From Pseudo-nitzschia pungens (Eukaryota; Bacillariophyta; Bacillariophyceae; Bacillariales; Bacillariaceae): DNA of 64,000 nt. A program made the position numbers and the translations under genes. Position 1 is the first letter of the stretch. Every line of letters starts with the position of its first letter. Below are positions 31,449-42,231 of the stretch, in pieces. The stretch lies in NCBI GenBank assembly GCA_037355855.1, contig CM074761.1, positions 2,251,346 to 2,315,345 on the forward strand, in the 5' to 3' direction. The notes beneath the pieces are model-generated. The model saw only the letters and a list, made by a program, of their open reading frames with translations, did no database searches and was not told the origin of the DNA.

Positions 31449-33233
31449 TTACACCAACATGGTCGACACGACGACAGCGGCGGAGGCCATTAGGAGAGAT
31501 CGGGAGGCACCGGAACTGGTTGGCGCAGGGACAGGTTCAGGTACAGGTTCAGGTACAGTGGCAACAGGAGACACAACTGGGGCCTCTGTTGGTGGAGGGA
31601 CAGGGACTTCGGTGGCTACAGGAGCTACGGTAGGTACTTTTTCACTAGGAGCAAAAGAAGTGGAAGGTTTCATCGTAGGTGACAAGGAAGGACCATCGGA
31701 AGGAACTTCACTGGGGGAAGCGGTGATGGGAATTTCTGCAACCTGGTAGGCTGTAATGACACCACGTGTGTCTGCAACAATCAAGACATCGGAGCGCGGG
31801 GTGAGGGCCATTTCTCCGTAAACGGTGAAGTTCATAGGCATGGTCCACATGTCGGTTACGTCATCAAAGTTGGCTCCGTGCAACAGTCCATTATCGCTCT
31901 CGACGTAGTAAACGGCACGCTCTTCTCCATCGATGAGCGCCTTCGACTTGACGTATCCCTCGGTAGGAACAACAACTGTTTCACCGAAATTCCAGTTCAT
32001 TTTGACGAATTCCTTGGCAGCACTTCCTCCAAAGAGGAATGGTTCAGGACCGTCGTTACTCAAGGCGGGAGCAGCCCAGACGGGTTGTCCTGGGAAATCG
32101 TCATTTCTTGAAAACCCAATCGCAACGTCCCGAGCTCTGCTGAATCGCTTTGGTGTCCATCCACGGAATCCAGATCGAGAAACGGCCCAGTAAGCCGACA
32201 TACCACCGTTGGTCATCACAGGAGGAGTGATAGCTTGGAAATCACGTTCGAAGCTGCCCATTTGGAAATACGAAATTTCAGAGGCGTTTCCGGCAAAGTC
32301 GCGAGGGAATTGGAATCCGTAAAGGTAACCATTTTGGATCGACTCATCGGTTGGTTTGGGAGACTGAGACCACAATAGCATGTCGTTGGTGTTGAAATCC
32401 CCTTCACTGACAGGGGCTCCAGCGGTGATGGGATCGTAGTTTCCAGAATCTGGACTGTGGAAGATTCCAATAGGTCCGTAACGCTTGGTTGGGTTGTCCA
32501 ATGCTTCGCCACTAGATCCGCCGTAGAAGAAGTCACCAGTAGGCTCCATCGAGAATGGTGAAATATCCGTTCGTCAGGCCATCGGCATTGTGAGTCAAGA
32601 AAACATAGGCACCATCGCTTGAAACTTGAGGGCACCCAGCAGCGACTCCTTCCAAGTCATCTGACACCCAAAGTTCTGTTCCCTCCATGTCGAGTGCGAT
32701 AACACGACTGGTCGATGAAATAAAGGAATCGCAAGGACACAAAATGGAAACACGTCGGACGTGAGAGCCAACGAAGAGGCAACAAATCAGACGACGGCAC
32801 AATCATCCTGCAGGGATCCCGATCGTTATCACTAAACTTACGAAGAAGGGGTCATGCTATTTTCGTTGTCGACAACGGCATAGACCATGTAATCTCCAAG
32901 AGGTCCATAAGTGATCCCACTGTGAGAACGAGCGATTCCAGTGCCGACCGCTTCGGGTTGGTATACCCAGGCTTGTTCCCCGCTGTAGGCGTTGAAGGCA
33001 TACACTGTGGCACCAACGGTTGTCACGAGCGCGTGCTTGCCATCAGGTGCCATGAAAACTCCGTTTCCAGCTTCGACGTCGACCGCCCCGAGATCGATGT
33101 CGGGGAAGAGCTGGGCACTCCAGATCTCAACAGGAGATGCCAACAATGGTTCCAAACCTTCATCGTCTGCTACTGCAGATCGAAGGGAAGCAAGAAGGAA
33201 TAGGTTGCGTGCGAGACCACTGAACTTCATCAT
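31449..33233 (-). CDS. Secreted PQQ-like beta-propeller protein with GPI-type tail
   Basis: Exons are 32842-33233 and 31449-32707, joined by a GTAAGT...CCAG intron in phase 2. The N-terminus is a signal peptide (FSGLARNLFLLASLRSAVA). Propeller blades show the PQQ-like pattern: VFMAPDGKHALVTTVGATVY, AFNAYSGEQAWVYQ, VIALDMEGTELWVSD and VLIVADTRGVITAYQV. The C-terminal 100 residues are SPSEVPSDGPSLSPT-like and Pro/Val/Glu repeats, ending in a hydrophobic GPI-type signal (LLMASAAVVVSTMLV). It is probably a cell-surface or wall protein. One extra base at about 32,541 breaks the frame in exon 2: removing it restores GAT GGA GCC ACT GGT GAC. The corrected protein would have 549 residues. A decayed relative lies next to it at 34.2-35.3 kb. 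Confidence 0.72.
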
Positions 33234-34204
33234 GGATAATTGATAGTAGCAATTTGTTTGTGCAAATGCTTTATGGCAAATAAGACACAAGTCAATGCTG
33301 AAAGAGGTGTCTGTGTGACCATGCATTTACCACGATCCCCAACCGGAGAAACGAAAGATTCTCATCGCGACTTGAAACGAGCAGAGTTTCGGTTGTCAGA
33401 TCCTGTTCGGCTCAGGGTTCGGCTACCCGGTACCCGTACCCGTACCCGCGCCTCTCTTTCTCCGACAAAACGCGTTTCCGTTCAAAATGAGAAAGCATGT
33501 GCAACATCTTAAGTTTCTCTTCGAACGACTGACCCGCGCGAGCGTGACAAAAATGAATGACAGATCTCTTCTAATTACAGCGTCTAAAAATCTCGATGGA
33601 CGAATGAACTCGAGGCAGGTGACACTAAATAAATGTCGATATTTTTCATAGTAGCTGCCGATGAAATCGGAAAATATTTCTGTAAAAAAGTATTTCGAAG
33701 AATCCCCTTCTGGAAGAATCCAGTGTCTGCTAGTTGCATTAATTTTGTTCGACAAAAATACCATCTGTATCGGACATCAAGAGAATCGCTTTTGTAAGTC
33801 ACGGATAGAGAATTGCAACATCACGGAAAGGATCTTCTCGCAGAGATGAATAGGAAGAAAAGATTTCACGAAAGTAAGGTAAGTTATCTATAGGATAATA
33901 TTTGAGCTACGGAGAAAATCATCTGAACTCGGGGGGGAAATACGATGGTTTTCTACAATTGTGATTATTGAGTAAGCTTGTTGCACATACTTATTCATAG
34001 GGAATGTGCATTTGATCAGCCGTGGAAAGTTGAACGCTGTTCTCAGAAAGTGTGGATGGAAAACATGGGCACCAAATGTCATGTCATAGTACTGTACCAT
34101 TTTCAGTCCCTCTCGATGGGATCGGTATCTGGGTGGACATAATATGATATATCAGCTTCGTCGACTGGAGCTACTGATGTAGTTTCGTTAAAAATGAATG
34201 CCAT
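33234..34204. other. Intergenic region between the propeller gene and its relic
   Basis: No gene seen. It contains a short CGTACC-type hexamer run at about 33,430-33,450 and one AGTAAGGTAAG word at 33,873. Confidence 0.4.
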
Positions 34205-35345
34205 TCATATATAACCGGCTAGCTTCGGCATGGCACTCGAAGTGCCGTGACCACCCCACGAACATCGGCAACTATGATGACGTCGGAGTTGTAGTTATCC
34301 TAGTTCTCCTACGAAACCGTATACGTCCAGCTGTCCGTGAAGTCATCAAAAGTTGGCTTTTCGAAGATTCCCGTTGTTCTGCGTAGTAGACGACACGTTT
34401 GTTACCATCCACAAGAGCCCTGCTCTTCACGTGACCTTCGTGGGAGCAACAACCTCGTTGTTGAAATCAAAATCAAAGTTCATGCGTACAAATTGCGTGC
34501 CAGCAGCGCCACCGACGGCAACGGATTCTAGACCATTGTTGCGCAAAACTGTTGCTGCAAATACCGGCTGACACAATATCTCGGCCATGTGCACAAAACC
34601 TTCGTTAGCATTCGACCCCTGCTGAATCGTTTCGAGGTCCATCCACGCAAACTGCTACGGGACACACGCACTCCATCTAAAGCAGAGGCGGAATAATAAC
34701 TTGAAAATCTCGTGGGATATCTCCCACCGGGAAAAAACGATAAGCGATGTTGCGCAAAATCCTTGCCATAAAATCGTTCGGGGACCGAAAGCCGGAGACG
34801 TTTCCACTAGATACTGGATGCTGCAGACCCTTTGGCATATCGTTTGTGTTGCCATCGCCGTCGCCATCGCCATCGCTCACCTCCGATCGAGCTTAGATTG
34901 GATCGAAAGTGCGCCCTGAATAAGATCGTGGTAAATATCTGGTGGTCCGAAAGCAACCGTTTCGAATTCGGTAGCGTTCGGGTCGAGTCCATCCAACTGC
35001 AGAGATCAAAGAACGATCCCGGATGAGTTTGCATGCAATATGATGAAAGACCCATTAGTGCCCTCCTCCACTTCAAAATTGTGTATGAGGAAGAATGTCT
35101 CGTCGCCGGTGCCAGAAAAAGACAAGCCGCTATGCGTTCGAGTGAGGCTGTTGTCGGCGGGTTCCGGTGCATCTGCTCATTTTTCCGAACCCCGTTTATT
35201 TATCGAAAGCAAAGGTAGCTCCTATTGTCGTGACGATGGCTCTCGTGCCATCTGGGGTCATGAAAACATTGTTTCCCTGGAGAACATGTGTGCTAGTGAA
35301 GGGGTCTCATAGTGGGAAAATATCGACTTTCCAAATCTGAACTGG
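34205..35345 (-). pseudogene. Decayed tandem paralogue of the beta-propeller gene
   Basis: Pieces in several frames follow the order of the neighbouring gene. Near 35,330-35,215 VQIWKVDIFP and GNNVFMTPDGTRAIVTTIGA match VEIWSAQLFP and GNGVFMAPDGKHALVTTVGA. Near 34,840-34,690 NVSGFRSPNDFMARI and PRDFQVIIPP match the GFQFPRDFAG and FQAITPP region. Near 34,590-34,430 FAATVLRNNGLESVAVGGAA and VRMNFDF match VWAAPALSNDGPEPFLFGG and VKMNWNF. Near 34,285-34,215 DVIIVADVRGVVTALRV matches DVLIVADTRGVITAYQV. There is no signal peptide and no tail, and stops and shifts are numerous. It is a tandem duplicate that has lost function. Confidence 0.8.
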
Positions 35346-35792
35346 TTCTCAGAACAACTTCTACAGAACCAGTGCTCAAGATTTAGGGATACGATCCCTG
35401 ACAAGAGTTTCAGGAAGAAACCGCAAACTGTCCCCATGTTTCCAAGTTACCGCAATGAAAATACCGAAAATAAGTAACAGGACCCATCCCTCCAGAGCTT
35501 CCTGCTTTCTCTCGTTCGAGAGACTGTTTCGATCCCGATGTGCCTAGTTCATGGTTGGAAAGACATTGAATCCGTCGAATACTGTATTGTACCGCTACGT
35601 ACCGAATCGCAATATTTTGTTCTTTATCACAACATCATGATGTTGAAACGGGATTAGTACGGATCACTTTGGCACAAACTTGACACGAGCAAAATTGATA
35701 ATTGCCGAATTTTGGCGCGAAAAGCTCCCCTCGCTCGTGCTTCCGATGCCATACTTGCACAATATGGGGATCTTTCTCTCTAAAAAGAAAGC

Positions 35793-35847
35793 GCGACCTT
35801 GTTGAGCATTCGGGATTACCGCGACCTTGTTGAGCATTCGGGATTAC
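35793..35847 (+). repeat. 28-bp tandem duplication
   Basis: GCGACCTTGTTGAGCATTCG plus GGATTACC is followed at once by a second copy. The surrounding DNA is intergenic. Confidence 0.85.
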
Positions 35848-36235
35848 GAGTAAGTAAGCCTTACCACAAACTTCTTAGCAAAAGAGGGGATGGCGGATGC
35901 TGTGATGTAGGATGATAAGATCCATACCATCGATCTTAGCTAGCCTACCACGTCCGCGGCACACATCCTCTCCTAGCGCTGTATGGTATTCAGCAGAGAG
36001 CCGGTCTAACCTACCTACTAGTAATTGCGAGTTGCGAGTTTAGATGATAAAATGCAGGGCCCTGTGCGTGTTGAGCAGGGGGATACTTGTACGAGGTAGA
36101 GGATATCTTGAAAGATGAATGCCCTCCACGTCGACAATGTGAGTGGCGACTAAGGTCAGGGAAAAAATTCCACCCTTCTGCCCACCACCCTTCTTGAAAT
36201 ACAAGTTTAGCAACCTGCTAGTATTTCTAGCAGGA

Positions 36236-36282
36236 CTAGTAGCAGTAGCAGTAGCAGTACTAGTAGTACTACTACTAGCTTG
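36236..36282 (+). repeat. AGT/AGC trinucleotide run
   Basis: ACTAGTAGCAGTAGCAGTAG and related triplets form a short imperfect microsatellite. Confidence 0.75.
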
Positions 36283-36898
36283 ACCCCTCTTCCTGTTAAA
36301 GGTCCACCAGCAGACAGTGTCAAATGTCGAGGCGGTCACACATTTTCTCTCTAGCAGCTTATTCACCTTCTTAGCAGTCTCAAAACCATATTTTTTTTTC
36401 CCTGGCATATTAGGAGTCTCCAGCAGGTCATGTAGATAGAGTGTTGGTCTAGTACTAGGACCTGTAGCTCGTCATCAAGATCGAGCTCACAGATTAGGTG
36501 TTGTTAGTCAATTGTGCCAGAGAGGTACGATAAGCAGATCCCTAAACAAAAATCTGGCGATCTGCTTAAAACGCAATCTTCAATCTGTGAATCCTTGAAC
36601 AGTATGCCTTGGCAATACCCAGCGGATGCTATTGAATACGAACATAGGATCAAAGTACCAATACATGCGTCGTAAGTTTGGGTCATACTCTACCCTTAAG
36701 CATGACGATCGACTTGAAAGAGAATAAATTGCATTGCTGATTTTATTTCATATTGCGGGCTTCGAATTTGTCGTGTCGGTTACTGTCGTTATAAAATAGT
36801 CTATCCGTTGGTTAACGTTGTACTGCAGCAAAAAAAAGCTGTAGTGTAAAAGGGTCCTCTGCGCCCACGAAATGCTTAAATTCAAAACGCCACTACTT

Positions 36899-39800
36899 CT
36901 ATGACGTCATGGGAATCAATATTAAGCCAACCATGACAGCAGTAACGATGCCCACAAGTCCCCGAGAAAAAGAGAGCTCATCAACCTCGTTACGAAGCGG
37001 AGACTCCAGTTCACGCTGCCATATCAGAGTGAATACAACATATGCTAACAGAATATTCACTTCGTCCAAACCGAACAAACCGGATGCGGTCAGTATCAGA
37101 GTCGTAAAGAGCTTCACGACGAAGGCACCACGTCTTCCAAACATGGCCAACGATATGCGACCTCCATCCGTGTCTGCGAAAATTTTGGTCGAACGGGGGA
37201 AAAAAGCAAATGGATTAGCTTGCACGGCGAGACGCATTGGGTAAAGGCAAGGGATGCACCGACGATTTTCTATTTGACTTACGACCTAAGGGTAGAAGAG
37301 CGAGGGCATTGGTCAAGCACCCGATAAGACCACTAACTGCGAAGGGGTGCAGCTCGATGAAGGCGCCCGGGCCTTGGTCGGGCAGCAGGGTGTACTTTCC
37401 CAGAAAATATTGGGCCATTCCTCCGCCGAGGCTGCTCGCTCGCACTAAATCGACGGGGAGGACGGGAAAATTTGTGTCCAGACCCATCTGGCGGGTCAAG
37501 TCCAGACCTACAAAGAGCAAGCCAATCGAAACTGCCAGCCCTGCGAGCGGACCGGCGATTGCAAAGTCGAAGAGTGCTTTCTTGCTCGGTGGTGGTGATT
37601 TCAACGGAGTTATCGCTCCCGCAAGACCCGTGGAGAGCGACGGCACAACGTTTGGAAGGCCAATGTCAAACTATAGTCGTATCCGTAGTAATACAAGACC
37701 AAGAATCGAGCAAACATTAGTGATTGTCGGTCTCTGGCAACAAAAAAACTGCTTCCACACTTTCTGTTTCGAAGCGGTCCTTACCTTGTAGATGGATGCC
37801 ACTATCCGATGTCCCAACTCGTGGGCAAAGAGGATGCTCAAAAAGGAGAAATAGAGAGGAATGCACAGGTTGAAAAACCAGTCAATGTCAATGTAAACGG
37901 TGCTCGAAGCCGATGTCGATACGCTATCCAATGCTTTCTCGATGCTGGCGTTGATCTTTGGGTTCAGCACAACCGATCCGATCGAAAACAGGAAAGTGGA
38001 TAACAACCCAGAAACAGTCACCGCAGTTTTGGTGAGGGGTGACGACAGATTGTACATTGTCTTCGGATCCTTTGTCGTTACCATGAAAAGAGGATTTAGG
38101 TTCACTTCCAGTTCCAGGTCTTCGTCCGATGGAGGTGAGGGGTCCGTGATGTAGAAGAAATCGATTTTGTCTTTCAGCGTGGGATGATTCTGCAGACGTT
38201 CGTGCACTTCTTCCACCAGTCTCTCGTTGACGGTCTTCGAATCCTGCTCGGTGGCTCCCAATTGATTGGCGCCTCGGATGTAGTATCCCCCGATCACCCG
38301 CTCTGGTTTGCTGGTAACCATGAACGACTTTCTGCCGCTGCCATTCAAGCAATCCGTCACGAACAGATCCACGTCCTCTTGAGTCGGGCGTCCTTCTTCG
38401 AGGGCCGCGACCGCCGGGAAGAATTCTTCCAGGTAATCGAGATCGGTCGACGAATTCGACGTCGTTGTACTCGGGAGGGACAACCGCTTGTTCCTTGTTG
38501 CCTAGTCCGACGGCTTGCGACAGGGCCGCGAACGGTTCGTCCATTGGCTGCAAGACTTCTTTCAGGACCTTTTCGATGTCCTCGTCCCCGTCGGAGGTGA
38601 TCGTGCTCGCGTCGAGATTGTCGATTCCCAGCTTGTCCGCGACGTAGTGTTCCCGCACCCGCGGCGGAAGGGAGCGGTACGCAGCGATGAACTCCTGTCG
38701 CATGTCGTCGTTCAGAGGAATCACGCGCGCCTGGTTGAGCAGCTGCATCTGCAAATCGTAGTAATCGAGTTGGATCGCGAGTTTCAGATTTTCGTACAGA
38801 TCAAAGGACGCGTCGGCAGAAACGTCCGCGCCGGGAATCTGGTTGGCATCCGAGCCATTTCCGTTGTTCTCGACGACTTGTTGACCGCCCTCGCTGTTGG
38901 CATTGTTATTATCATCATTATTATTTGTCGCCGAAGTGTTTTTCGCATCCACCTTGACACTGATGCCTCCGCTTCCGACCTCCAGGTTGATGGTTTTATA
39001 GGTATCCGGCAACTCGTACAGTCCGTTCCGTTGGAGGTACACAGCGACAAGAATGTCGGGAAGAGCTTTGATGGTTTCGTACCGTTCTTCTAGTTCGTTC
39101 TCCGTCAGTGGCGGCAGTCTGTCCGAAGGAATGAGAATGTTGTCGCTGTATCCGATCCCTCCCGAACCGCTGTCATCGTTTCCGATGCCGCTGCCGATGT
39201 TGTTTTCTTCCACCTTGGCCTCCAATTGTTTGATTCGTTTCAACAGGGCCTCTTTTTCCTTCGACGACGACGAGTCAAAGTACTCTTGTTTCAGGGTTTC
39301 CAATTCCTGCATTTCTTCGAGGGGTCCCAGTATCAATCGTTGTATTTTTTGCTTGAAATGCTCCTGCAATTCGGGAGCATCGCGGAACATTCCGATTCGT
39401 TCGTCGAGCGCGGCTTCCGGTGCCATCCGATTCACGTCTTCGGCGACCGGCACGTACAACTTCAGGTCGTCGTCGTCGAACCCCGCCATGGGTGGCAGGT
39501 TTCGGTTCTTTGGCTTGCTGTTGTTGCTGTTGCTGCTGCCATCGTAACCGCTGGTGCTGCTCGCGGAAAAGCTCGTGTTTTCCTTTGCGGCTTCGCCCGT
39601 CCACGACGAGGACGATGCATCATTGGAAACGGACGCCGACTCCCGGAGTTGCTCGATTTTGTCGCCGAGCGAATACTCCGGTCGAACCGCGGAATCCGGA
39701 CGAGAAACCTTGGTTTCCAATCGGCGGAGCTCTTCGTACAGATCCTTGACCGTTTGGCCCTGCTGCTTTTTCAGCCACGCGTCGTTGGAGAGTTTTTCCT

Positions 39801-40335
39801 CGAGGGCGGAAATCTTTTGCAGCGTCAGATTGGCGTCCATCGCCTCCGCCTCCAACCTCAGCCGTTCCGCGTCCATCAGAAGCTTCTCGACTTCCGTGCT
39901 ATCGTCGTTTCCGCCGACCTCGTTTTGTTGTTCCTGATCCTGGTACTGTTGTTGCATGGCCAACAAGCGAGACGAAGCGAGGGAAAGAGGAACGCTGCCA
40001 ACCGTTGACGTTCGGGAGGAAATACGGAGCAGAATGTCGTGTTGCGATCCGAGGTTGTGGTTGTTGTGCTTACTGTGGTGGTGGTTGTGGTGGTGGTGGT
40101 GGTAATTGTTGTTTCGCGGTTGGCAGCGGAGCGATCGCTTCGCGCCGCTTCTGCCCGTCGGTACCACAAAGGCCTCGGCTGCTTGTAGCAGCCTCCTGTC
40201 GGAATCATTGCTCGTCAGGCCCAGCAACAACAACGACAAGATCAGAAACGAAGCGGTGGATTTGCCTGCCGGGGCACCGTTGCCAGGCCCGCGCTTGCGG
40301 ACGTTCGGTGTCGTCGTCTTCCCCCGGACCACCAT
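36899..40335 (-). CDS. EGY-like plastid site-2 protease (M50 family), one frame break
   Basis: EGY proteins are zinc intramembrane proteases of the chloroplast. Exons are 37785-40335, 37283-37670 and 36899-37173. Introns of 114 nt (GTAAGG/ATAG) and 109 nt (GTAAGT/GCAG) keep frame and phase. The N-terminus has a signal anchor (FLILSLLLLGL) and an AAEAFVVP site like the diatom plastid ASAF motif, then a long Asn/His/Glu-rich and coiled region. The protease part has several membrane spans, the zinc motif FAHELGHRIVASIYK at the end of exon 1, FDFAIAGPLAGL in exon 2 and the third ligand in LPLGHTDGGRISLAMFGRR, formed across the second splice. An extra base in the AA at 38,435-38,436 breaks the frame between DVEFVDRSR and YLEEFFPAVAALEEG. 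The corrected length is about 1,070 residues, much longer than plant EGY proteins. Confidence 0.85.
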
Positions 40336-41205
40336 CTCGAAAGCGATTGCAGTTTGTGCTGGTGATCAAATCAAAATAACAACTGTCGAATGATGACAGC
40401 AGATGGCAAAGAGAACAATGTGTGCAGAGCGGATAGCGGATATCTTATTCCTCTTCGGATGCTGCTCGATACTGTAGAAAGCCTCTCACACTGGGACAAT
40501 AGATCGCGGTGCACCCTTAGTATTCTACCGTATCCCAATTGCGTCGTCTTTTTTTTGTGTGGGATATCCAATGCCGAATTCAGTGGAGTTCTCCGTTCGA
40601 GATGCAGCGATGGTGTTGGTCAACGACAGATGGCTTGTCACACAACCGAATTATTTCGAATTCGGCATTCCTCGGTGTTGGACTCTTGGAAATCAACAAC
40701 CGTGAATTTCGGTAGCAAGAAGAACGAAGAACTCATCGATCGGTGGTGGATTGAGATGGTTGAACTTCGATGATTGTTGTCGATCGACTCGCTGGAGCTA
40801 GATCAGAGGATGAAGGGAGGACGAGAGAGTTCTTTTTTTTTTTCGCAAAGAAAGATTGGTGATTGATTGATGATTCATTCGAGATTCGAGATAGTGACTC
40901 AAAATGTTTCGTGATTGAAAAGAAGTGATTTGTGATTGAAAGACAACTCCTGACTGAACCGGCTTGGACCTCGAGATTCATTCATTCGTTTGTTCGATGA
41001 TTATGTTGTTGTCGTGATGCTTCATGTTGTGCGGTTGATTAGTGTTCCGCGAATTTACAACTTTCCATGATCCGTTGAACGACTTCATACCTCTCCACTC
41101 TTCGCCTTCGAAACGTCTCTTGCCTCTCTTCTGACTTCCACCATCATCACCATCACCACCAGAAAAGAAAGGCGGAAGAAAAACTTTTGGCTCTGGCCGC
41201 AAAAT
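40336..41205. other. Upstream region of the site-2 protease gene
   Basis: No gene seen. There is a TCTACCGTATCCC word at about 40,526. A GATTGATTGATGATTC-rich stretch lies at 40,855-40,930. Confidence 0.4.
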
Positions 41206-42020
41206 CCGCACCTCGATCGCGTCAACCGATCTGCACTTCTATCGTGTCAATCGATTCGCACCTAAATCTGATCCGCACCTCTATTGCACTCTGATCCGCA
41301 CCTCTATTGAAAACCGATCCGCACCTCTATCGCAATCCGATCCGCACCTCTATCGCAATTTGCACCTCTATTGCAATCCGATCCGCACCTCTATCGCAAT
41401 TCGCACCTCTATTGCAATCCGATCTGCACCTCTATTGCAATCCGATCCGCACCTCTATTGAAAACCGATCCGCACCTCTATCGCAATTTGCACCTCTATT
41501 GCAATCGGATCCGCACCTCTATCGCAATTCGCACCTCTATTGCAATCTGATCCGCACCTCTATTGAAAACCGATCCGCACCTCTATCGCAATCCGCACCT
41601 CTATTGAAAACCAATCCGCACCTCTATTGAAAACCGATCCGCACCTCTATTGCAATCGGATCCGCACCTCTATCGCAAACCGATCCGCACCTCTATCGCA
41701 ATTTGCACCTCTATTGCAATCAGATCCGCACCTCTATTGCAATGCAATCTGCACCTCTATCGCAATCCGCACCTCTATTGAAAACCGATCCGCACCTCTA
41801 TCGCAATCTGCACCTCTATTGAAAACCGATCCGCACCTCTATTGCAATCTGATCCGCACCTCTATTGAAAACTGATCCGCACCTCTATTGAAAACTGATC
41901 CGCACCTCTATTGCAATCCGATCTGCACCTCTATCGCAATCCGCACCTCTATTGAAAACCGATCCGCACCTCTATCGCAAACCGATCCGCACCTCTATCG
42001 CAATCCGCACCTCTATTGTA
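41206..42020. repeat. Satellite with GCACCTCTAT core
   Basis: Roughly 40 tandem units around GCACCTCTATTG or GCACCTCTATCG. Two unit lengths alternate, about 23 bp (with GATCC and AAAACC or CAATCC) and about 18 bp (without GATCC). It lies in the divergent interval between the site-2 protease and PEX3, ending 210 bp before the PEX3 start. Similar sequence flanks both sides: TACCTCTCCACTC... plus GAAACGTCTCTT near 41,089 and TACCTCTCTACTC... plus GAAACGTCTCTT near 42,041, each followed by CCATCATCAC runs. The open frames within it only reflect the repeat. Confidence 0.93.
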
Positions 42021-42231
42021 ATCCATCTTGAAAGAATCCATACCTCTCTACTCTCCACTCTCCGTCCTCCGCCTTTGAAACGTCTCTTTTATCTCTAACT
42101 TGGAATCGTGATACCGCTTTCCGCTATCATCTCCATCATCACGATCACCATCATCTCATCAGTCTTTGGTGAAGGAACCAGAACGATCCCTTCGCATTCA
42201 TTGCGCTAGAGACAACCGAATCGCGAGAAGC

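Larger units (their letters stand above)
35346..36898. other. Intergenic region with one doubtful open frame
   Basis: No firm gene. Bases 36,040-36,408 on the minus strand stay open for 122 codons (KKKYGFETAKKVNKLLERK) but include a Ser/Thr/Ala run from the trinucleotide repeat at 36,236-36,282. I see no family and no splice pattern, so I do not call it a gene. Confidence 0.4.

Noticed and set aside
39226..40008. Long plus-strand frame opposite the site-2 protease
   Set aside because: It is antisense to a well-supported exon and has no family features.
41206..42020. CRISPR-like array
   Set aside because: Units are contiguous tandem repeats with no unique spacers, and the DNA is eukaryotic.
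42166..42231. PEX3 start at 42166
   Set aside because: That frame opens with TTG; the first ATG is 42232.
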